64,000 nt of DNA from M55B167 sp964406095 (GCA_964406095.1 CAYOQJ010000092.1:1-64000), one strand, 5' to 3'; positions 34,561 through 44,039 are shown, counted from the first letter of the stretch. A program made the numbers and translations. The notes: generated by a model from the letters alone, not told the origin.

Positions 34561-37254
34561 TCATTTGCGGACAATTTCGTATAGCATGCACGCTCCGCAA
34601 GGTTGAGCGACATTGACCATGAAGTTGAGAACGCCGTCATGTACAGCCGTGTCTATGCGCGCAACTCTTCGGCCGCTGGTTTCCAGAACGTAAACCTCAT
34701 AAGTTTGCGGCGCGTTTATCGCCAACCCGATTTCGGCCCGGCCTGCCCGAATCAGCGGGGGAGTGACACCACGGGCCAGAATAATTCTGCGCTCTCCCGA
34801 AGCATAAGTGGCCCGCGTATTCTGCATGTCAGTCAGATGCGAGAGCAGCAGACGAGCACTGCTCACCACCGGCTGTGTATCCAGCGAACTTACCCAGATT
34901 GCGGCCGGTGCACCGCTGATGTTTACAGATAGGGCTCCTGCACTCAAGTGCCCTGCTTCCGCAAAACAGCCCAGCGTGCATTCCGATACAACTGTCATGG
35001 CTCCGCGTTTTCGGTCGAAATTGACTGCGTTTTTGCGGGCTTCCTTTTCATCGAAGAACGGTTGCGGGTCAACGCTATCATAAGCACGGATAGCCGGAAT
35101 AACCTCCCATCCGGGAAGGTCTTTTCGTCCGACGTATGTCGCAACTTGCCTTTGCCATGCAGCAGTTTTCCAGGACGGATCAACATATTGAGAACGTTGC
35201 GGCGACGCTGAATTACTAGCAGAATCCCGATTGATCTGAATAGCTGCACGGTTCTCTAAAACATCCAGATCACTACGCAGAAATAGGCATAAAACTGCCC
35301 GCTCCGCGGCTTGCGCCAATGGATCGTCCGAGAGTTCAAAATAACCGGCAGCTCTCCTATTGTTAAACATGCTGTCGACCCCCTGAGCGTAATCAAAACG
35401 CCAAAGTCCGCTCCAATCCTGTAACGCCGCCATGCTTCCGGTTATCAACCCCGCCATACCGCGGTACATCGCGGGCCAGCAGAAATTGTACTCCGTCACT
35501 GTGAATGGTTTGTTCGCCAGACGAGTGAAAGCCGCGGAACAGATTTTAGGAGACCCGCTGCGCAGAGGATTGGAGTTGTTGCAGATTCCCGGCATGCGCC
35601 AGCGCCGATAAAGAAAATTTGGGTGGTTCATATAAAAATGGTCGTCCACATAATCATGCAATGCCTCACGAACCGGCTGCAGGGTAGTATATTGAAAACC
35701 ACCGTTGTAGTTTGAGACCAGTGCTCGGCATTGCAGTTCATCCCGCAGGAATGTGCGCATCCTCATCATCATCTTTGCCTCGATATCAGCAATAAAACGA
35801 GCCACTACTGCGGCTTCCTGACCTGTACGCGCTAACGGCATTTTTTCGGGAATCGCAGCGTACAGCACGGGATTTTCCCGGCGTTGCTCCGCTAGCCAGA
35901 CCGCCCACGCCGATTGCACCTGCGGCAGACGACGTGCTTCAGCGTTGACATAGCCCATGGCACCTTCGTTTACCAGTGCGATCAACGGTATACCCGGTTC
36001 GTCAGCATAGCGTCGCCCAGTGTACGGATTGATGTGATTCATAAAATTACGTGTGTATGCCGCCCAATTCTCATAAGCAGGTTCATGTACCGCGACCAGC
36101 ATCTTGAAAATATGCGTGGGTATATCACCATCTCGATCGATGCCAAGCTGACGCCAGGCTATCTTGCGTGAAACATAAAGATCGGTCGTGGCGTAGATAC
36201 CCCTCTTGAAACAGGCGGCCAGCAAAGCGTCCAGTCGAGCCATCTGACCGATATTGAGCGTTACGCTGTCCGGACTGTCCAACACACAGTAATTATCATG
36301 ATGGTGAATACGTACGCTGTTGTAACCAAGTAGCAGTAGACGTTCCGCTAAAGTTTCCGACTGCTCCGGTGTCGGGAAACAGGCTGTACTGCATAAATTA
36401 ACACCGCAGAAACGTTGCGCTACCCCCGGTAAATTTTCAAATTCAAAGTTTGAACCGACCACCCGAAGCCAACCATGTTTGCCAGCGGGAGCATCTGTAA
36501 AGCCCATATCTGAAAAATCGAGTGCCGACCCGGCCTCAATCTCCTTCTTATGATCAAGCACTATCCACTCCTTGCCCGCTTCAATAACGTAAGGTTGCGC
36601 ATAGCGCAGCTTTAGCGGTTTGTCGGCATGGAGATTGAAGACCACCTGGCATCTATCGCCTTTTAAGTATTTTTTGCTGCTGTTGTTGCCGATACGCAAA
36701 CCGAAGTTATCGTGCCATTGCCGATTGTCAAGTAGCGTGATCTGAGTGGGATTTTTGAATGTGAACCTCAGATTACCTTCAACATCATCAGGCATTGATA
36801 ACTTCAGCTCTCTGACCTTGCCGCTGAAAATCAGCAACGCTCCACGTTCAAGAGGAAACGTACCGGTTATCTCGTCCGCCTCCCATGTGCACCTCCGCCA
36901 GGTAGACGCCGGCAGTGTGGTGCCGACAAAAAGCGCGTTCAAAATCATCTCCGAATCAGGGATGAAGGTGTACTCAGCCCTTAGCGAACTTCCCTCACAT
37001 AGTTCCACTGCTGCACTGCCCTTGACCATCTGCCCCTGAGCTGGCTCAAGACTGAACTCGCAACGGCCCCGTTCGTCAGGAAAACTCATCCCCTGATCTC
37101 GCACACTCCTTGCCCACCCTTTGGTGAAAAGTGCGGCACTCAACTCAATCTCGGGATTGTTGATTTTAAGCTTAGCTCCCATGCCCAACACAGCTTCGCT
37201 TGCTCTTGCTGTGCAGATCAGCATAACGAAAAACAGCATGGCCTTTTTAATCAT
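34561..37254 (-). CDS. Large secreted glycoside-hydrolase-like protein (clan-A, GH5-like)
   Basis: An 897-residue protein with a signal peptide (MIKKAMLFFVMLICTARASEA). An N-terminal beta-rich part is followed by an apparent TIM-barrel region with clan-A features: QRFCGVNLCSTACFPTPEQSETLAERLLLLGYNSVRIHHHD, then ALVNEGAMGYVN (a candidate NE acid/base) and FTVTEYNFCWPAMYRG (a candidate TEYN nucleophile strand). The tail is beta-rich with Ig-like character. The start at 37254 has an AGGAG directly abutting, which is not ideal; an upstream start is possible but would add a non-secretory leader. Substrate unknown; likely plant or host polysaccharide. Confidence 0.65.
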   Translation of the reverse strand: MIKKAMLFFVMLICTARASEAVLGMGAKLKINNPEIELSAALFTKGWARSVRDQGMSFPDERGRCEFSLEPAQGQMVKGSAAVELCEGSSLRAEYTFIPDSEMILNALFVGTTLPASTWRRCTWEADEITGTFPLERGALLIFSGKVRELKLSMPDDVEGNLRFTFKNPTQITLLDNRQWHDNFGLRIGNNSSKKYLKGDRCQVVFNLHADKPLKLRYAQPYVIEAGKEWIVLDHKKEIEAGSALDFSDMGFTDAPAGKHGWLRVVGSNFEFENLPGVAQRFCGVNLCSTACFPTPEQSETLAERLLLLGYNSVRIHHHDNYCVLDSPDSVTLNIGQMARLDALLAACFKRGIYATTDLYVSRKIAWRQLGIDRDGDIPTHIFKMLVAVHEPAYENWAAYTRNFMNHINPYTGRRYADEPGIPLIALVNEGAMGYVNAEARRLPQVQSAWAVWLAEQRRENPVLYAAIPEKMPLARTGQEAAVVARFIADIEAKMMMRMRTFLRDELQCRALVSNYNGGFQYTTLQPVREALHDYVDDHFYMNHPNFLYRRWRMPGICNNSNPLRSGSPKICSAAFTRLANKPFTVTEYNFCWPAMYRGMAGLITGSMAALQDWSGLWRFDYAQGVDSMFNNRRAAGYFELSDDPLAQAAERAVLCLFLRSDLDVLENRAAIQINRDSASNSASPQRSQYVDPSWKTAAWQRQVATYVGRKDLPGWEVIPAIRAYDSVDPQPFFDEKEARKNAVNFDRKRGAMTVVSECTLGCFAEAGHLSAGALSVNISGAPAAIWVSSLDTQPVVSSARLLLSHLTDMQNTRATYASGERRIILARGVTPPLIRAGRAEIGLAINAPQTYEVYVLETSGRRVARIDTAVHDGVLNFMVNVAQPCGACMLYEIVRK

Positions 37255-37330
37255 CTCCTGGTTCCTGGGTTTAGGCGGTTCAGCTGTGAAAGCAAAATAC
37301 GGTTTTATCTTTATCATAGAGAGTCGTCTA

Positions 37331-38167
37331 TTATTTTCTGTCCATGAGCTTATGATGCGCATCCGCAAAGAGACGATGCCCGATCGAAGTGTCATGACAG
37401 GATGCACATTTCATCTCGCTGACGATATTGCCGATTTTTCCATCCGAGCCGTGACAATTTAGACAGCTTTGAGTCGTTGAGTCGTTAATGTGTGCCAAAG
37501 AGCAGTGCTTCTCACGGAACTGATTTAATATAATGGTGAGCCGGAAGGCCACATCTGCGGTCAGACGACGACAGCGCTCTTTGCGCTGCTGACTCTCCGC
37601 CCTATTATCAGAAGCTTTGGCCCAGCTGATCATAGAGGCGTGACAAAGAGTGGATCCAGCAACCGATTTGCCGGGTGTGTGATCCAGCAGCGGTTCTTTC
37701 GGTTCGAAAACCGGTAACTTCGTTTTTTCATACCATTTGAATAAATCTGTAGTCATCAGATCACGCGTTTTTTTGTGAGCTACAAACAGGCCCAGTAAAG
37801 CTGCGGCACCATTCAGAGCACCGCATATGGTGCCGTATCCGCCTACGCCGCCATGACCGTATTCCATCATCTGAATCGGAAACGACGCGTAGGGCTCGCC
37901 AAACCGCTCAGCAAGCTGTGAGATGACACTGTATGCTACGGCATACATACAGCTGCCGGTATTGTATGCGCGGTAAGCCCGTTCTGCTGTGACAGTTGGG
38001 TTCAGCTGATGATATTTCCAGGTGAAGTCGGGGGGATTGAATTTCAGCTCAACTTGCGGCTCTACCGGTGGAAATTCTGTTTTAAAACCCTGTGTAAGAA
38101 AGAGTACGCCAGCACCTCCCCCCAGAAATCCCCCGGCTGCAACTTTCAACGCTGTACGTCTGTTCAT
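37331..38167 (-). CDS. Tat-exported split-Soret-like dihaem cytochrome c
   Basis: A 278-residue protein with a twin-arginine signal (MNRRTALKVAAGGFLGGGAG). The central part carries the C_GCAxxG_C_C-type pattern (TGSCMYAVAYSVISQL, then GGVGGYGTICGALNGAAALLG). Two haem-binding motifs lie near the C-terminus: CLNCH (235-239) and CASCH (254-258). This order matches split-Soret cytochrome c of Desulfovibrio, an unusual dimeric dihaem protein of unclear function. It ends 76 nt before the secreted hydrolase gene on the same strand. Confidence 0.8.
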   Translation of the reverse strand: MNRRTALKVAAGGFLGGGAGVLFLTQGFKTEFPPVEPQVELKFNPPDFTWKYHQLNPTVTAERAYRAYNTGSCMYAVAYSVISQLAERFGEPYASFPIQMMEYGHGGVGGYGTICGALNGAAALLGLFVAHKKTRDLMTTDLFKWYEKTKLPVFEPKEPLLDHTPGKSVAGSTLCHASMISWAKASDNRAESQQRKERCRRLTADVAFRLTIILNQFREKHCSLAHINDSTTQSCLNCHGSDGKIGNIVSEMKCASCHDTSIGHRLFADAHHKLMDRK

Positions 38168-38569
38168 TATCTTTTCCCTTTTGTGTTAAGTCGATACCCA
38201 ACAACCTGCAGATCAACTGTCTGCCTGCTCAATTCCGTTTTAAAAAATCAGCTTCTATCTTCCCAATTATAGCAAGTCAAATCAGTTTCAATCAATCTCG
38301 TAATAATCAAAAATCAGAATTAGGGACAGGCACTAATTCGGTTAATTAGGGACAGGCACTAATTTCACTAATTTCACTCGGTTAAACCCCCTCCGGGGGT
38401 GTAACCTTACAAAGCCCTTCGGTCTTTGCAGGTACTCGGGGGAATGGTTTTATCTTTCGGAACTTCTTGAATTTACAGAAAAAATTTACACAGTCATATC
38501 ATGTGGTACGTTTAGTGCTTGTAGCTGTATTGAGACGATAAGAAGATCGATGCAAAAGGAGACAATAAC
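38168..38569. other. 402-nt divergent region upstream of clpB
   Basis: It separates the leftward cytochrome gene from clpB. It contains the 26-bp tandem repeat at 38318-38369 and a GC hairpin (accccc-tcc-gggggt, about 38385-38400). A CTTGAA at 38466 could be a heat-shock -35, but I find no matching -10. No CIRCE element (TTAGCACTC-N9-GAGTGCTAA) is seen. Confidence 0.45.
38318..38369. repeat. Two direct copies of a 26-bp unit around aattagggacaggcactaat
   Basis: The core aattagggacaggcactaat occurs at 38318 and again at 38344, exactly 26 bp apart. Short gggacaggcac motifs of this kind recur between genes in many Gram-negative genomes and are often reported near REP-type sequences; that link is from memory. 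Confidence 0.75.
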
Positions 38570-41176
38570 ATGATGGATTTGAGTAAATGGACGCAAAAAG
38601 CTCAGGAGGCGTTGAAGCGCGCACAGCAGGAGGCTGTTCGTTGTGCGCATCAGCAGGTTGATGCTGAGCATCTGCTTTTCGCATTGCTTAACATGCCGGA
38701 GGGGCTTGTGCCCTCTCTTTTACAGCGTATGAATGTGGCGGTTCCAGCTTTAATTGCCAGAGTTCAACAGGAGCTGGATAAGCGTCCGGCTGTCAGCGGT
38801 GATATTGAGCAGGGCAAGATTTATGTGACCCAGGATTTTAACGCATTGCTGGTGAAAGCTGGTGATTACGCTAAACAGTTGAATGATGAGTATCTCTCGG
38901 TTGAACATCTGTTGCTGGCGATGACGGCGATGAGTGCAAAAAGTTCTGTTGGACGATTGCTGAAAGATGCCGGTGTCGATACGCGCGGTGTGCTTGAAGC
39001 TCTCCAGGTTGTACGCGGTAATCAGCGAGTTACATCTGATAATCCCGAGGGTCAGTATGAAGCACTCGATAAATATGGTGTTGATCTGGTAGAACTGGCC
39101 CGCTCAGGCAAGCTTGATCCGGTGATCGGTCGCGACACTGAAATACGCAATGTAGTGAGAATTCTTTCACGAAAGACCAAGAATAACCCGGTATTGATCG
39201 GCGAGCCCGGTGTTGGGAAAACCGCGATTGTCGAGGGTCTGGCGCAACGCATTGTACGCGGTGACGTTCCCGAAGGACTCAAGGATCGCACGATTTTCGC
39301 GCTTGATATGACCGCTTTGATGGCGGGTGCCAAATACCGCGGTGAATTCGAGGAGCGTCTCAAAGCAGTGCTGAATGAAATCAAGGCCTCTGATGGACGC
39401 ATCCTGCTCTTTATAGATGAGATTCACACGATAGTCGGAGCCGGTAAAACTGAGGGTTCATCTGATGCTGGTAATATGCTGAAACCGATGCTGGCGCGAG
39501 GTGAATTGCACTGTATTGGTGCTACAACTCTGGATGAATATCGTAAGTATATGGAAAAAGACGCAGCGCTGGAGCGTCGTTTCCAGCCTGTTAAAGTGGA
39601 TGCTCCCGGGGTGGAGGATACGATCTCCATTCTGCGCGGACTCAAAGAGCGTTTTGAGAGTCATCATAATGTTCGCATTCTGGATACGGCACTGGTCTCT
39701 GCGGCGATGCTCTCGGATCGGTATGTGCAGGATCGTTTTCTGCCGGACAAGGCGATTGATCTGTTGGATGAAGCGTGCGCTTCAATCCGCACCGAGATGG
39801 ATTCCATGCCGGCGGAGCTTGATGAGATCACGCGCAAGGTGACACGGCTTGAAATCGAGGAGGCAGCACTGAAAAAAGAGAGGGATGCTGCATCCAAAGA
39901 GCGTTTGAAGGAGCTTAAAAAAGAGCTTGCTGAATATAAGAGTCAGTCGGATGAGATGGTTTCACGCTGGCAGTCGGAGAAGAGTATTTTGGAACAGACC
40001 AGTCGATTGCGTGAGGAGCTGAACGCAGCCAGAATTGAGTATGAGCGTGCTGAACGCAGTTACGATCATAACAAGGCCGCTGAGTTGAAGTACGGAAAAA
40101 TACCGGAGCTGGAACGCAAACTTGAAGAGGCTCAGAAAAAACTGCATGCAAATGAATCGAGCGCGTTGCTGCGCGAAGAGGTGACTTCCGATGAGATCGC
40201 TGAAGCTGTGGCGCGTTGGTCAGGAATTCCCGTGACAAAATTGATGGAGGGAGAGCGCTCTAAACTGCTTCATCTCTCTGATGAGCTGCATCAGCGGGTG
40301 ATCGGTCAGGATGAGGCGGTGGATGCGGTGGCCGATGCTGTGTTGCGTTCACGCGCGGGTATCAAGAACCGACAGCGTCCTGTCGGCGCTTTTATGTTTC
40401 TCGGGCCGACCGGTGTCGGTAAGACCGAGCTGGCTAAAGCATTGGCCTCCGAGCTCTTTGACTCTGAGCAAGCGATGGTGCGTATTGATATGTCGGAATA
40501 TATGGAGAAGCATACTGTGTCACGCCTGGTCGGTGCGCCACCTGGATATGTCGGTTATGAAGAGGGCGGGCAGTTAACCGAAACTGTGCGGCGCAAACCT
40601 TACAGTGTTATTCTGCTGGATGAGATTGAAAAGGCGCATCATGATGTCTTTAACATCTTGTTGCAGATGCTTGATGATGGACGGCTGACCGACAACCGCG
40701 GTCGCACAGTAAACTTCAGTAATGCGGTGATCATCATGACTGGCAATATAGGCTCTGATCTACTGGCCGAAACCGGTGAAGAGAGCGCAGAGGACATCAA
40801 GGTGCCGGAGAACATCCGTAAGCAGATTATGGAGCGTTTGAAGCTGCACTTTAGACCTGAATTTCTCAACCGTCTGGACGAGGTTGTTTTCTTCAGCAAG
40901 TTGAGTCGCTTGCAGATTGTCGAAATCGTTAAGTTGCAACTTGAAGAGCTGAGAGGACGTTTGCGCGAGCAGGAGCTGGAACTCGCTGTTGAGCAGGATG
41001 CGGTGGAGCTACTGGCCGAACGCGGTTATGATCCGGTTTATGGTGCTCGTCCGGTAAAGCGTGCCATTCAGCGCGAGTTGGAGACACCCTTGGCACGCAG
41101 AATTGTGGCTGGCGACTACCCTGCCAGCTCGACGATTAAAGTGACTGTAAGAAATGGCTCAATCAAATTGGTTTAA
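38570..41176 (+). CDS. clpB: ATP-dependent disaggregase chaperone ClpB
   Basis: An 868-residue AAA+ chaperone that, with DnaK, pulls proteins out of aggregates. In order: ClpN repeats (1-150), AAA1 with Walker A GEPGVGKT (about 205), the long coiled-coil middle domain (about 410-530; TRKVTRLEIEEAALKKERDAA), which separates ClpB from ClpA/C, and AAA2 with Walker A GPTGVGKT (about 605) and IDMSEYMEKHTVSRLVGAPPGYVGYEEGGQLTE. No ClpP-binding IGF loop is apparent. The AAAGGAG site 8 nt upstream supports the first of two ATGs. Heat-shock control is expected from the family but no operator is visible. Confidence 0.96.
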   Translation: MMDLSKWTQKAQEALKRAQQEAVRCAHQQVDAEHLLFALLNMPEGLVPSLLQRMNVAVPALIARVQQELDKRPAVSGDIEQGKIYVTQDFNALLVKAGDYAKQLNDEYLSVEHLLLAMTAMSAKSSVGRLLKDAGVDTRGVLEALQVVRGNQRVTSDNPEGQYEALDKYGVDLVELARSGKLDPVIGRDTEIRNVVRILSRKTKNNPVLIGEPGVGKTAIVEGLAQRIVRGDVPEGLKDRTIFALDMTALMAGAKYRGEFEERLKAVLNEIKASDGRILLFIDEIHTIVGAGKTEGSSDAGNMLKPMLARGELHCIGATTLDEYRKYMEKDAALERRFQPVKVDAPGVEDTISILRGLKERFESHHNVRILDTALVSAAMLSDRYVQDRFLPDKAIDLLDEACASIRTEMDSMPAELDEITRKVTRLEIEEAALKKERDAASKERLKELKKELAEYKSQSDEMVSRWQSEKSILEQTSRLREELNAARIEYERAERSYDHNKAAELKYGKIPELERKLEEAQKKLHANESSALLREEVTSDEIAEAVARWSGIPVTKLMEGERSKLLHLSDELHQRVIGQDEAVDAVADAVLRSRAGIKNRQRPVGAFMFLGPTGVGKTELAKALASELFDSEQAMVRIDMSEYMEKHTVSRLVGAPPGYVGYEEGGQLTETVRRKPYSVILLDEIEKAHHDVFNILLQMLDDGRLTDNRGRTVNFSNAVIIMTGNIGSDLLAETGEESAEDIKVPENIRKQIMERLKLHFRPEFLNRLDEVVFFSKLSRLQIVEIVKLQLEELRGRLREQELELAVEQDAVELLAERGYDPVYGARPVKRAIQRELETPLARRIVAGDYPASSTIKVTVRNGSIKLV

Positions 41177-41228
41177 TCGAAATAAAATTTTATTTTAAAG
41201 AAAAAAATATAAAATTGATATACGACTG

Positions 41229-41258
41229 TTGACAAAGGGCATTGGTTTTCGATATTGT
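41229..41258 (+). promoter_or_regulatory. Promoter of the tRNA-Thr-tuf-secE-nusG-rpl operon
   Basis: -35 TTGACA (41229-41234, consensus), 18-nt spacer, -10 TATTGT (41253-41258). The leader of about 150 nt up to the tRNA contains an 8-bp hairpin, aagcggaa / ttccgttt (41274-41295). Confidence 0.75.
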
Positions 41259-41412
41259 AGCGGTCGTTTCTTTAAGCGGAATGGACGTTCCGTTTACAGA
41301 GCGTTAATATCAAGGTAAATAAATCCAATGCGTTTCAGGCGTGAGGGCATTGTGCTCGTGGTCTGAATCGCCTGAGGGTAAGGGTATCTTTACCCGTGTT
41401 GGGAACAGCGTT

Positions 41413-41488
<76 letters not shown>

Positions 41489-41529
41489 CTTTGATAATTT
41501 TTTGTCACAACTCACAGGAGAAACATAAA

Positions 41530-42738
41530 ATGGCGAAAGAGACATTTGTAAGAGAGAAACCTCACGTTAATGTGGGTACAATTGGCCACGTTGACCATGG
41601 TAAGACAACGTTGACTGCTGCTATCACGCACGTTCAGTCATTAAAGGGTTACTGCGAGCCGATCAGTTATGATCAGGTTGCCAAGGCATCCGAATCGGCT
41701 GGTCGTCGAGATGCCACCAAAATTTTAACGATTGCGACATCGCATGTCGAATATGGAACCGAAACGCGTCATTATGCACACGTTGATTGTCCCGGGCATG
41801 CTGATTACGTAAAGAATATGATCACCGGCGCCGCTCAGATGGACGGAGCCATTCTGGTGGTAAGTGCTGCTGACGGTCCGATGCCTCAGACGCGTGAGCA
41901 CATTTTGCTTGCCCGTCAGGTTGGTGTTCCTGCCATTGTCGTGTTTTTGAATAAAGTTGATCTGGTTGATGATGAAGAGTTGCTGGAACTGATTGAGATG
42001 GAGGTTCGTGAGCTGCTCGCAAAGTATGAGTATCCTGGTGATGATATTCCGATTGTGCGCGGGAGTGCTTTGCCGGCGACACAGGTTGGCAATGCGGATG
42101 AACCGGCAGCCAAGTGTATTCAGGATTTAATGGATGCGTTGGACAGTTATATCCCTGAGCCGGAACGTGTTCTTGATCTGCCCTTCCTGATGCCGATCGA
42201 AGACGTTTTCTCGATTGAAGGCCGTGGAACAGTTGTTACCGGTCGTGTTGAGCGCGGTGTGATTCACACTGGAGACGAAGTTGAAATTATCGGTCTTCGT
42301 CCTACAGCCAAGACAACGTGTACTGGTGTTGAGATGTTCCGCAAGATTCTGAGTGAGGGGCAGGCTGGCGACAATATCGGGGCTTTGTTGCGCGGCACCA
42401 AGAAAGAGGATGTTGAGCGCGGGCAGGTTTTGGCCAAGCCCGGGTCCATAACACCGCACACCGATTTCAGTGGTGAGGTTTATGTACTGAGCAAGGAAGA
42501 GGGTGGGCGACACACACCGTTCTTCAAGGGGTATCGTCCGCAGTTTTACATTCGCACCACTGACGTAACTGGTGACATCACATTACCGGAAGGTGTTGAG
42601 ATGGTCATGCCCGGTGACAACATTTCCATTGATGTTAAGTTGATTTCGCCGGTTGCGCTGGAGGACAAGATGCGCTTTGCAATTCGTGAAGGTGGCCGCA
42701 CAGTTGGTGCCGGAACTGTTAGTAAAGTAAACAAATAA
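41530..42738 (+). CDS. tuf: Elongation factor Tu
   Basis: A 402-residue GTPase that delivers aminoacyl-tRNA to the ribosome. G-motifs: GHVDHGKTT (G1), DCPGHADYV (G3), NKVDLVD (G4) and the SAL loop in VRGSALPA (G5). Domains 2 and 3 follow (GRGTVVTGRVERG; HTPFFKGYRPQFYIRTTDVTG). It is slightly longer than the usual 393-397, mainly through an insert near VGNADEPAAKCIQDL. The ATG is preceded by a CAGGAG site. Only this tuf copy is in the window. Confidence 0.98.
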   Translation: MAKETFVREKPHVNVGTIGHVDHGKTTLTAAITHVQSLKGYCEPISYDQVAKASESAGRRDATKILTIATSHVEYGTETRHYAHVDCPGHADYVKNMITGAAQMDGAILVVSAADGPMPQTREHILLARQVGVPAIVVFLNKVDLVDDEELLELIEMEVRELLAKYEYPGDDIPIVRGSALPATQVGNADEPAAKCIQDLMDALDSYIPEPERVLDLPFLMPIEDVFSIEGRGTVVTGRVERGVIHTGDEVEIIGLRPTAKTTCTGVEMFRKILSEGQAGDNIGALLRGTKKEDVERGQVLAKPGSITPHTDFSGEVYVLSKEEGGRHTPFFKGYRPQFYIRTTDVTGDITLPEGVEMVMPGDNISIDVKLISPVALEDKMRFAIREGGRTVGAGTVSKVNK

Positions 42739-42818
42739 AGTAGTTTCCTGTGAGCAATTTCCTGCCGGAGCGGACTGAGCTCCGGCAGGATTTTCGAGCT
42801 TCATAAAGGGGCGAAGTC

Positions 42819-42968
42819 ATGAGAGATTTAGCAATACTTGCTTGCACCGAGTGTAAGCGGCGCAATTACACCACGACCCGCAATAAGCGTACTGTCGCAA
42901 ACCGATTGGAAATTAAAAAGTTCTGTCCGTTTGACCGTAAGCGCACGTTGCATCGTGAAACGAAATAA
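42819..42968 (+). CDS. rpmG: Ribosomal protein L33
   Basis: A 49-residue large-subunit protein reading MRDLAILACTECKRRNYTTT at its N-terminus and ending TLHRETK. It matches L33 over its length. The first zinc pair CTEC is present, but the second, normally CPxC, reads CPFD, so one zinc ligand is lost and the protein is an intermediate between the C+ and C- forms. It lies between tuf and tRNA-Trp, as in many bacterial operons. Confidence 0.95.
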   Translation: MRDLAILACTECKRRNYTTTRNKRTVANRLEIKKFCPFDRKRTLHRETK

Positions 42969-42976
42969 ATTGATTT

Positions 42977-43052
42977 AGGCCAGTAGCTCAACTGGCAGAG
43001 CACCGGTCTCCAAAACCGGTTGTTGGGGGTTCGATTCCCTCCTGGCCTGCCA
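42977..43052 (+). tRNA. tRNA-Trp(CCA)
   Basis: A 76-nt cloverleaf: acceptor AGGCCAG / CTGGCCT, D-arm tagctcaactggcagagc, anticodon arm CCGGT-CTCCAAA-ACCGG with anticodon CCA, T-arm GGGGG-TTCGATT-CCCTC, discriminator G and encoded CCA (43050-43052). It begins 8 nt after rpmG and precedes secE. Confidence 0.97.
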
Positions 43053-43127
43053 ATAACCGTACGATCAGCCTGCCGGGGTCAAGCGTAACGGCGAGGGTAA
43101 TGAAACGGTTACCCTGAGGGTCTGAAG

Positions 43128-43331
43128 ATGACAGATATAAAAAGTGCCTTGCATCGTTTAGGTGCCTACCTGGGTGAGGTCAGTGTTGAGTTCAAAAAAG
43201 TTTCTTGGCCTGATCGGCGGGAACTGATGGATTCCACGCTGGTTGTAATTACCTTTATTATTATTTTGGCTGTTGTTGTTTTTTTGTGCGACAAAGTCAT
43301 ACAGTACGTAATGCAGTTGATACATGCGTAA
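43128..43331 (+). CDS. secE: Preprotein translocase subunit SecE
   Basis: A 67-residue inner-membrane protein that clamps the SecY channel. The conserved amphipathic segment EVSVEFKKVSWPDRREL (about 17-33) is followed by one membrane helix (STLVVITFIIILAVVVFLCDKVI). This is the minimal single-helix form. A 7-bp hairpin (agggtaa / ttaccct, 43094-43115) lies 12 nt before the start codon and may affect translation. It is followed by nusG, the standard arrangement. Confidence 0.95.
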   Translation: MTDIKSALHRLGAYLGEVSVEFKKVSWPDRRELMDSTLVVITFIIILAVVVFLCDKVIQYVMQLIHA

Positions 43332-43352
43332 AGTGCGAGCGGGGATTTAAGC

Positions 43353-43916
43353 ATGACAAAACAGTGGTTTGTATTGCATACGCTGACGGGGCAGGAGCTC
43401 AAAGTCAGGCGTTCGATAGAAGCGCGTATTCGTCTTGAGGAGATGGGGCATTACATTGGGGAGGTTGTGATTCCGACCGAGAAGGTATCTGAGGTGAAGA
43501 ACGGGAAAAAGACCACCACCACCCGCAAGTTTTTTCCTGGGTATGTGCTGATAAATTTGGCACTTTACGATGAGAACAGACAGATACTTGAACCGACTTG
43601 GCGATTTCTGAAAGAGACACCGGGGGTGATAGGATTTATCGGAGGCGATCATCCGATGCCGCTTTCCGAGAAAGAGGTTGATGACATCATCAACCAGTCG
43701 GATGACAAAGAGGAAAAGGTTGTGCCCAAGGTTGTTTACGAACCGGGCGAAACAGTTAAAATCACCGACGGACCGTTCATGAGTTTCAATGGTGTCGTTG
43801 ATGAAGTGGATCCTGACCGGGGCAAACTGAAGGTTTCAGTAGCGATATTTGGACGTTCAGCACCGGTGGAACTGGAATACTGGCAGGTTGAGCGTGCAGA
43901 CAGTGAGAATGGCTGA
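43353..43916 (+). CDS. nusG: Transcription termination/antitermination factor NusG
   Basis: A 187-residue elongation factor that binds RNA polymerase and links it to Rho or ribosomes. The N-terminal NGN domain begins KQWFVLHTLTGQELKVRRSIEAR, includes FFPGYVLINLALYDENR and the WRFLKETPGVIGFIGGDHPMPLS segment; the C-terminal KOW domain is PGETVKITDGPFMSFNGVVDEVDPDRGKLKVSVAIFGR. The length is normal. Confidence 0.96.
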   Translation: MTKQWFVLHTLTGQELKVRRSIEARIRLEEMGHYIGEVVIPTEKVSEVKNGKKTTTTRKFFPGYVLINLALYDENRQILEPTWRFLKETPGVIGFIGGDHPMPLSEKEVDDIINQSDDKEEKVVPKVVYEPGETVKITDGPFMSFNGVVDEVDPDRGKLKVSVAIFGRSAPVELEYWQVERADSENG

Positions 43917-43976
43917 GCGTCTTTTACGAAGTCGGTTTGCCCGTCGGGAAAGTGGCGGGCTAACAGTTTGTCAACC

Positions 43977-44015
43977 GTGACTCATTTGTACCGGAAGGGA
44001 TACCGGGAGAGTCAC
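43977..44015 (+). promoter_or_regulatory. Hairpin in the rplK leader, candidate L1 autoregulatory site
   Basis: Outer stem gtgactc / gagtcac (7 bp, perfect) enclosing a loop containing accggaagggataccgg, 25 nt before the rplK start codon. L1 commonly represses its own rplKA operon by binding such a leader; the assignment here is from position and shape only. Confidence 0.35.
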
Positions 44016-44039
44016 AACAGATTAAGGTAAGGTATAGAA

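Noticed and set aside
38466..38500. Heat-shock promoter of clpB
   Set aside because: A CTTGAA is present but no CCCATNT-like -10 lies at the right distance, and no CIRCE element is found.
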